A stretch of 64,000 bases of DNA from Zerene cesonia (taxonomy: Eukaryota; Arthropoda; Insecta; Lepidoptera; Pieridae): the NCBI RefSeq assembly GCF_012273895.1, contig NW_024045133.1:1984001-2048000 (forward strand). The letters run 5' to 3'. Shown piece after piece: positions 51,901 through 62,200 of this stretch. The position numbers and the translations under genes are program-made. The notes beneath the pieces were generated by a model that saw only the letters and a program-made list of their open reading frames with translations, was not told the origin of the DNA and searched no databases. The number at the start of each line of letters is the position of its first letter. Position 1 is the stretch's first letter.

Positions 51901-54900
51901 GACTGAACTTCAAAAATAGAACACTATTAAATTACTATGTCTCTTAGAGAATAATTTGTTAAAAAATCAGAATGATTGCCCGTGTAGTAACATGGATTTA
52001 CATGTATATTTGTGATTTATTATAAATCGTTTAGCAGATGTTTCGTCATACTTAGTTACACTATTTATAATTCAAGAACGGCTGAACCGATTTTGTTGAA
52101 ATTTGATACAGAAATAGTTTGCGACCCGAGAAAAGACATAGGATATTTTTTATCCCGGAAACTGAACGGGAACGGCAACTTTGCCGGTAACACCCCGGGT
52201 CTATATTTCCTGCGACTATGCGGGCAAAGCTGTGGGCGGAAAAAAAAATATATATATGTTTGAGTTTGTGCGAAATATTGCAAGCCGCTAAAATTAGATT
52301 TTAAAGAATTAAAATTAATCGTTACACAAAATATACAGGAATAATGTGCATTGCTGTTTGGTGATCTTTCGAAATATGTTAGTTAAGAATACATATTTCG
52401 ATTTAAAATAAATTATTAATATTTTCCAGAGACGATAATGGTGAACCGTTGACGGAACGACGGACGGATACAGGCAACCCACCTTTAGATGAAGAGTAAG
52501 TAAACATACATTTTGTATGTGGGAGTCGAGCACACTTCGGCACGAATTGGGCCAGCTCGCAGCGGGGAAGTACCACACCCCCACAGAAGACCGGCGTGAC
52601 ATAGTAGCATGCTGCTGTGTTTCGTACGGTGAGTGGGGTAGCTGGAGGCCCTTATCCTTTTTCTTACCCTTCCCAATCCTGTCGATTATTCCTCTGGTCA
52701 ATCCTTTCCAATTTAAAGTCGGCAATGCATAGGTAGAGGCGCAATCGACCTCACGCCTCTCCAAATGTTCACGGGCGGTGGTAGCGCTTACCATCAGGCG
52801 ACCCGCCAGCTCCATTGCCGACGATGACATAAAAAATATATAAAATCCTACACGCAATGCGTAGGAACAGACGGACATACAAACATAAATATACATATAT
52901 ATGTTGCAGCTGTTCAATCAGCCGTTTAATGAATACCCTAGATTCTTACGGTAACATTTAATGATTCCGTAAAACCCGATTTATTTAAAATCTATTACTA
53001 GCTGTCGCCTCGACTTTACTCATTGTACATATAGTACTCAGAGGCCAACGGTAAAATAACTTTGAACACTATCTATTAGTTCCTGAGTTTAGCGCGTCCA
53101 AACAAACAATTCAGCTTCATATAATTTGTATAGATATAGATTAAATGATTAATTACTTTTAATTTTTAGTTTTATAGCATTGAAATGCTTTATAAATGAA
53201 AAAAATTTTGAAAGAACAAAAAAAAAAATTGATCACGAGGCGGGATTCGAACTCGCGTTTCTTGCCTAACCGTAACAAAACCTAGCTCCTCGGCCAACCG
53301 TCAACCCTTCGAATCCCGCCTCGTGATCAAATTTTTTCTATTCTTTCAAAAATTCTCATTAATTACTGTTATTTAATAGGTTACAGATTCACAAATGGTC
53401 GGATAGAGTGGTCAAAAACATTACTCGCAAAAAGTGGATGATTAGAGGAGGTTATATGGAGAGGAACTTCCACATGATCGTCACTCCCAGAGTCGTGAAG
53501 GAGGTGAGTTTATAAAACCCTATATATATATACTCCTCCGAAAAGGATGGGCCTCATGAAATAATGTGTGTATATCGGGTAGGTTTGGGAATCGGCTAAC
53601 ATCTATTTTTCATACCCCTGAATGATAAGTAAGACAGAACATTGGGTTTGCCGGATCAGCTAATACTATATAAAACTAATATTATAAATGCGAAAGTTTG
53701 TAAGGATGTGTGTGTTTGTTGCTCTTTTACGCAAAAACTACTGAACCGATTGCAATGAAATTTGGTACGTAGACAGCTGGACAACTGGAATTACATATAG
53801 GCTACTTTTCATCCCGATATTCCTACGGGATACGGACTTACGCGGGCAAAACCGCGCGGTGCAGTTAGTATATAAAACAGGGAAAAAGTATTGGAACAAC
53901 AAAACGACCTACAAAATTTCTTATTTCATTTTAAAATATATGTTTTAAACGCTTTAGGGAAAACGTAATTTTTATAACTATTACCGCAGCTTCGATCGCG
54001 TGGATAAAGACAATTGTCACAATGTGACATTATTTAGTAGCGCCATCTATCGGAATTTATAAATTACGGTATGAAAGGAGAATTTTTTTAATTCTATTTT
54101 ATTTAGGGACTTTGAATCAATACTGACTATGTCAGTCCCATAGTGTACACAGAATCTTAAGACTAATCATTGGCTAGTATCCGCCGTGTAAATATATAGA
54201 CCATCTTAGCGTGTTAGGTGCGGATAAAATAGTCTGGAACATACTCCGTAGCGACTTGAATAATATAAGAAGCAAACAAACACACTTTCGCATTTATAAT
54301 ATACTAGACGCTCGTCCCAGCTCCGCCCGGATATCTGGATTCCTGTTTTATCCCAAGAGAGCATTTAATTAGGATAAAAATATACTATCACCCAAGTCAG
54401 CTCGTACCCTGTCTATATACCAAATTTCATCAAAATCCATTCAGTAGCTTCAGCATGATTGGCGGACAATCATACAAACTTCACTATTATAATATGAGTG
54501 TAACTAGTGTGATGGTGTGATGAGAAGTAAGGATTTCAAATTCAAAATCAAATTCAAATTTAATTTATTGCGTAACACATTACAAATGGACCTTAAAGTA
54601 TAATTATTGGAACAAATATAGAGATCAATAAGACAAAAAGTGAAGTCCCGTGTCCCCCAGTGGGATATGGGGCAGATGATGTACATCTGTTTCACTGATC
54701 GACTTATTTATGGACAAGCAGGTGATCAGCCTTCTGTGTCCTGCCAGACTAGACGTTTTTTTTATTGTGCGTCCCCACCGGGAATCGAACCCTGGACCCC
54801 TCGGTTCTACGCTCATGCGTTAACCACTGTACCAAGGAGGCGGTATGGATAGATATCAATGCTATACTAAAACTACAGATGAATTAGATTCACAGAACGT

Positions 54901-56185
54901 ATGTTTTATTATATTTATGTCATCACATATTATGTTCATCAGGTTCGCGAGCATTTCAACTGTTCGACGCTAGAAGGTGCGGAGTTGGAGGACCAGGGAG
55001 GTGATGGGACCGCGCTGACACATTGGGAGAAGAGAGTTTTTGAGGTATATATTGTGTTATGTAAAACTCATGTTTCAGTCTATTAAACTATACTTGTATT
55101 ATAAACAGGAGACTCTTATATTTTTGTACGTTTGTAATGTTTTCACGCAAAAACCGGTGGACCGGTTTGAATAATTCTTTCACCGTTAAAAAGCTGCAAT
55201 GTTACTGAGTGACATCCTAGTTTGTAAGGATGTGTGTTCGTTTATTGCTCTTTCACGCAAACTCTACTGAACTGATTGCAATGAAATTTGGTAAGTAGAG
55301 AGCTGGACACCTGGAATAACATAATATAGGCAACTTTTTATCCCGATATTCCTACGGGATGCGGACTTACGCGGGTGAAACCGCGGGGCGCAGCTAGTAG
55401 GCTATATGTGTGCCACGGGCGAGGCCGAGCCGAACAGCTAGTAGCATATAAAAGGCAAATGTAACTATGACTATGATGGAGGCATTCATTTAGAAAGGAT
55501 TTTGATAAATTTTACCACTAAGGAGATAAAATGGGGGATGAAAATTTGGTTGTAAACTCACCTTGTGTAAGAAAACCAAAAAAATAATGCGGTTGAATTA
55601 ATAACCTCTTTTTTTGGAGTCGGTTAAAATTAACACATAAACAATGTTTGTTTAACATGACTTATTTTTACAAACTAATAATAAAAACGTGGATTTACAG
55701 CATTGCAGTGTTTAACTTGTGTTATGTTATTTGGCTGATTCGACTTCATGATCTGGAAGTACTTTGTTAGCTACCTCTGTCTCTTCTGCTTTTTTACTCA
55801 GTCCGTCAGTCATTACCTTAAGTCCAAATGATAATTTTTTATTCATTAAGTACAAATAATCGTGATGATGAGGTTCTTCCACTTCTGAAAACCAGAACGA
55901 AGCGATGACCGGCACGCACACGCAGAACTCGGTGTTCAGCCGCATCACGTTCGCGATGATGGAGGACACGGGCTGGTACCGCGCGGACTACGCGCACGCG
56001 GCGCCGCTCGACTGGGGCCGGCGGCTCGGCTGCGGGTTCGCCGCCGCCTCGTGCAAGCAGTGGCTCAACACGCAAAGGTTAAGGTAGCTGCCGTTACGCG
56101 CACACGCGCACGCACACGCACACTCACACTCACACACACATCAACTCTCATGCTCGTACACACGTTCGTAAACACATGCGCACGC

Positions 56186-56221
<36 letters not shown>

Positions 56222-59200
56222 ATCTCTCATACTCGTACATACGTTCGTAAACACATGCGCGCGCAACACACACACACATATACACTAATCATACTCAAAC
56301 TCATACATACACATTAATATGTCCATGTACATACGCTACATAAGCGCGCACACTCACTCAAACTCGTACAAGCACGCGCGCACATCTACACTCGTATACA
56401 TGCTCGCGCGCCACACACACGCGCACACAAGCGCGCACACTTACTCAACTCGTACACTCATGCGCGCCACACCTATACTCGTACACACGCCAGCGTGCAC
56501 ACGTCCCCGGCACACAAACATATGCTCGCGCTTACCGGCTTGGTGATGGTGGTACACTGGGTTTTGACATTTTCTATAAACATATTTAAATACATCCATA
56601 TATTCAAGAAAAAAAAAAGCCTAACATTTCAATCTTTATAAATTCTTCAATAATGTTTTTATTCATTTACATGCAGCGTAGAGAATGCTACTGAGTAAGT
56701 AATCGAATGTTATAAATGTAATAATATAATACTCATAAAACCATGTTTTCATTTACTGTTTACGAATGAATGAATTATAGAAATGTGTGGGTTTGAAGCC
56801 AGGTATTCTGGCGTACGTAACGCGTTACGTAACGAAGCGTTCAACATAAGATCACTATAATTAATTCGAATAATTTTTATCATCATTATCTGTCATGATG
56901 AGTATTATAAGTAGACATAGTTGACAATTAGAGAATTATTATTCAAAAATTGTCTTCATTACTAAACTTTATTTCGTTACGTTTTACCTAATTCTATATA
57001 TTTCTACTTAAAAAACATATTTTACGATTAAATTACACTTTGTAACTCAGCTCCGCCTGATTTACATATTATATAGTTTATCGCGCTCAGGGATCACGTA
57101 CATTTCACTCGATAACGATACAGTAGTTCCTAGTATTAGCGCGTTTAAACAAACAAACCCTTCAGCTTTATATTATCGAGTATGTATGATAGTATATATG
57201 ATAATATGTAAAAATTATTACTTACAAGCGACATGAATGGGACGGAAATCACGTAAGTGTATCATAAATTAAAAATTATAGCATGCTTCATACCTTTTAA
57301 ACGATACTCTCTAGAACGATGTAGCTTCTAAATTCAACAGTATGTCGATTTTTGCTCTGTTACTTATAACTCCGTGGGTTCTCAACCGATTGACGTAAGT
57401 CTTTTTGTGTTTGATAGGGAATTGTTGTCATATGGTTTTAGAAACTGGAGTGGTCCCCCCCCCCTCAATTTTCCTGTTAAAATATATCTGTCGGAAACAC
57501 ACTAAAAATTTATCAAAACAGCGAGGTATTGGACTGCCAGTGCCATCTATCGGATACATACACTAACAACCGAACAAAGCGTCGAGATATTGGACCGCCA
57601 GCGCCATCTAATAGCGTTATACAGAGTCTAGGACGGGCGTAAACGGAGCGGGACAGTCAGAAATTGTCCAGCCGTCTCTGCGATAGCAAGTCTCCTGGGA
57701 ACTGTACCGCGTTCCAATTTCAAGTGTAGAATAAAGTTAACGGTTAAAGTGATAGTGTCATCTATATATATAAAAGAAAGTGGTGTTAGTTACACTACTT
57801 ATAACTCAAGAACGGATTAACCGATTTGGCTGGAAATTTGTGCAGAGATAGCTTAGAACCAGGAGACGGACATAGGAGTTTCTGTTCCGGAAATTTCGCA
57901 CGGGAGCATGCAAGGAAAATCCCGGGTCTGTCTTTCCTGCGACTACGCGGGCTAAGCCGCGAGCGGAAAGCTGGTTTAATTTAAATTTGAATTACAACCG
58001 ACTTTCAATTCGAAGTTACTTTTATTTCTCTTGCTCGTATCCACTGCCTACACGCTTAGAAGCATGGCCGAAGACAATCCTGACCACCTTCTGTCGATAT
58101 ATCTATACTAGCTGCGCCCCGCGGTTTAACCCCCGTCAGTCCGTATCCCGTAGGAATATCGGGATAAAAGTTGCCTATATGCTATTCCAGATGTTCAGCT
58201 ATCTACGTACCAAATTTCATTGCAATCGGTTCAGTAGTTTTTGCGTGATAGAGTAACAAATGGATGTATATCCATCCTCACAAACTTTCGCATTATTATA
58301 TTTGTAGGATAGGATAGGATAAGATGTAATAAATAAAACCCTTATAGAAGGCCCGTGTCCCAGCAGTGGGAATACATATGGGCTGATGATGATGATGATA
58401 TATAAATAAATAAATGTTTGTTGTGTATTTGAAACAGACGCAAGAATCCGGCGCCATTTTGCGAGCGGATAAAGGGTGAGCCGTTGCGTACGGAATGCTC
58501 GCCGCGACGGAACGCTGTGGTCCTGTGCAATTTAGTTAGACACGACAACATACTACCAAGGCAGTATCAGGTTTGTGACGTTTTTTTTTTACATATTTTT
58601 TCTTGTAAATTCAACTTTTTTGGTGATTTCAGAAAGAAAGAGAGAAAATGTGTTTATATAAAAGTAAAAATTATACAGATAAGCAAACGGAAGCTTAAAA
58701 AAATTGCGGTTTTTTATTTTTTTATTTCCTTTTTCGTTTTTTTGTTTTTTTTGTTTTTGTATACCTTACTGCTTAACTATTTGTATATCGTTACAGTTAG
58801 AATTATACAAGTATAAAGTTAAGTTCTTTAATATTTCAAATCTCATTAATCAGATCCAAATTTAATCGTAAATAATTTAGGTTTTTTTGAATCTCGCACA
58901 ATATAAGCATTGAACTACATATAAAAGTATTTTCTTGTGTTTGATTTTACGCGAGGATTATACATTTAGAAATTAAAACTTTTTAACGGATTTTAAACGC
59001 GATTTATTCATTGTCTCAGGGAGGTTGAGGGTGTTTACAGGGAGTATCCCCGTGACCACGCTCGCTGTAAAGTGCTCGAAACGTCGGGTTAATAATGTAA
59101 TGAAAAAAACGCGTTTAAAATCCGTTAAAAATTTTTTAATTTCTAAATATATATAACAGATTTCTGTTTCTCCAGTATTACGAGTACACAGTCTTTGTTA

Positions 59201-62200
59201 TATTTATTTTACATTTTTATCATGTGAGTTTATTGTATGCTAGCTGCGCCCCGCGGTTTCACTCGCTCAAGTCCGTATCCCGTTGGAATATCGGGATAAA
59301 CAGTTGCCTATGTGTTATTCCAGTTGTCCAGCTGTCTTCGTACCAAATTTCATTGCAATCGGTGCAGTAGTTTTTGCGTGAAAGTCCAACACACACGCAC
59401 ATCCTTACAAACTTTCGCATTTATAATATTAGTAGGATTAGGATTATAGTAGGATTATTAGAATAGTAGGAAGTAGAGAAATTTAGAATAGTAGGAAGGT
59501 TTCTCCCGCATAAGTCCGTATCCCGTAGGAATATCGGGATAAATAGTGGCCTATATATTAATCCAGTTGTCCAGCTATCTACGTACCAAATTTCAATGCA
59601 ATCGGTTCAGTAGTTTTGCGTGAAAGAGCAACAAACACACACACATCCTCACAAACTTTCGCATTTATAATATTAGTAGGAAGTAGGATTAGTAGGATAA
59701 GTAGGAAGGATAGTAGGAAGCGGTGAAAGTTGTGTACTTGTATAATTGATAAATACATGAGAAAAGTTGATTTAATTGAATATTGTAGTTTAAATGTATT
59801 TGTTTGTGGGTTCCATAGACTTTTTTTTTATTTTTTAGATTTTTTTTAAATATTTTTTTATATTTTTTTTTCATAAGCACTTCGACACGCTGCCCAACGT
59901 GCCAGCGGGGGAGGAAGCCCACTACGGCGGTTCGGTGTCGCTGGCCGACTACTGCCCCTACTTGCAAGAGTTCACTTGGAAGCACAAGACCGTGCTGCTC
60001 AGGGGCAGCCGCTGCTCGTACGAGGAGAATACGCCGAGTGAGTGCTCAAAATCAAATTCAAATTCAATTTCAAATGTTTGTGAAATTTTGGATTAGTTCA
60101 AATCTATTTGTGCAAATTTGATTGAAATCGGTTGAATAGTTTAGGAGTCCATCGCGGGCAAACATAGCGACAATATGTAATGTACCTAGTCTTGCCATAA
60201 ATATTGTAATAAAGAAAAAAGAAAATTGTTAACTGCAAATAACATTTATTACTTTNNNNNNNNNNNNNNNNNNNNNNNNNNNNNNNNNNNNNNNNNNNNN
60301 NNNNNNNNNNNNNNNNNNNNNNNNNNNNNNNNNNNNNNNNNNNNNNNNNNNNNNNNNNNNNNNNNNNNNNNNNNNNNNNNNNNNNNNNNNNNNNNNNNNN
60401 NNNNNNNNNNNNNNNNNNNNNNNNNNNNNNNNNNNNNNNNNNNNNNNNNNNNNNNNNNNNNNNNNNNNNNNNNNNNNNNNNNNNNNNNNNNNNNNNNNNN
60501 NNNNNNNNNNNNNNNNNNNNNNNNNNNNNNNNNNNNNNNNNNNNNNNNNNNNNNNNNNNNNNNNNNNNNNNNNNNNNNNNNNNNNNNNNNNNNNNNNNNN
60601 NNNNNNNNNNNNNNNNNNNNNNNNNNNNNNNNNNNNNNNNNNNNNNNNNNNNNNNNNNNNNNNNNNNNNNNNNNNNNNNNNNNNNNNNNNNNNNNNNNNN
60701 NNNNNNNNNNNNNNNNNNNNNNNNNNNNNNNNNNNNNNNNNNNNNNNNNNNNNNNNNNNNNNNNNNNNNNNNNNNNNNNNNNNNNNNNNNNNNNNNNNNN
60801 NNNNNNNNNNNNNNNNNNNNNNNNNNNNNNNNNNNNNNNNNNNNNNNNNNNNNNNNNNNNNNNNNNNNNNNNNNNNNNNNNNNNNNNNNNNNNNNNNNNN
60901 NNNNNNNNNNNNNNNNNNNNNNNNNNNNNNNNNNNNNNNNNNNNNNNNNNNNNNNNNNNNNNNNNNNNNNNNNNNNNNNNNNNNNNNNNNNNNNNNNNNN
61001 NNNNNNNNNNNNNNNNNNNNNNNNNNNNNNNNNNNNNNNNNNNNNNNNNNNNNNNNNNNNNNNNNNNNNNNNNNNNNNNNNNNNNNNNNNNNNNNNNNNN
61101 NNNNNNNNNNNNNNNNNNNNNNNNNNNNNNNNNNNNNNNNNNNNNNNNNNNNNNNNNNNNNNNNNNNNNNNNNNNNNNNNNNNNNNNNNNNNNNNNNNNN
61201 NNNNNNNNNNNNNNNNNNNNNNNNNNNNNNNNNNNNNNNNNNNNNNNNNNNNNNNATTCGAAATTCAAATGTAATATTTTTTTATAATTAAGTGTAACAG
61301 TATTTATGGCCAGACTAAGTATATATATTAATATTATTTTTATCACGCAAAATAGGCGCTTGACGTCGAGTTGCGGATAACGTGCCCGTATTATTATTAT
61401 TATATTATTAAGATTTGTAAGTATGGATTATATTAATAACTAGCGGTTCGCCCCGGTTTCGCTCGTGATACATATATAGCCTATAGCCTTCCTGGACCAG
61501 TAGTCCCTGAGATTAATGCGTTCAAACAAACAAACATTTATTGTTTTCTAACTTATTACAGAGACGGATGTTAATTTCGCGTTGGAGAATTACGGGCCGC
61601 ACTCAAAGTGTTTCGACCACAGCGAGAGGGTGTGGGAGCAGAAGTCGTGTAGACAGGTATGCTGGAAATATCATTTATTATTATTTCAAGCAGTGGTGGC
61701 TCAGTGGTGAGAACCTCGGACTTCAAAATCGATAAGACGGGGTTCGAGACCGGGCAGAGCGTGCAGGAAATAAAATGGTTTTTCAATTTATCGGCACATG
61801 TGAATAACATCACCACTGCTTAAAACGGTGAAGGAAAACATCGTGAGGAAACCGGCATGTCCAGAATCAAAAGTTCGACGACATGTGACATCTGCCAACC
61901 CGCACTTGGCCAGCGTGGTGGATTATGGTCTGATCCCTCATAGGAGGCCTGTGTCCCAGCAGTGGGAACATATATGGGCTGATGATGATGATGATGATGA
62001 TTATTTCATTAATATTCACGCCGGTATAACATATAGGCAACTTTCTATCCCGACATTCCTACGGGATACGGACTTACGCGGGTGAAACCGCGGGGCGCAG
62101 CTAGTTACACATATAAACCTTCATTTTGAATCACTCTTTCTATAAAAAACACCCTTTCAAAATCCGATGTGTAGTTTTAAAGATCTAAGCATACATATAT

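Noticed and set aside
56051..56546. Thr/His-rich plus-strand frames
   Set aside because: They translate the CA-rich microsatellite block.
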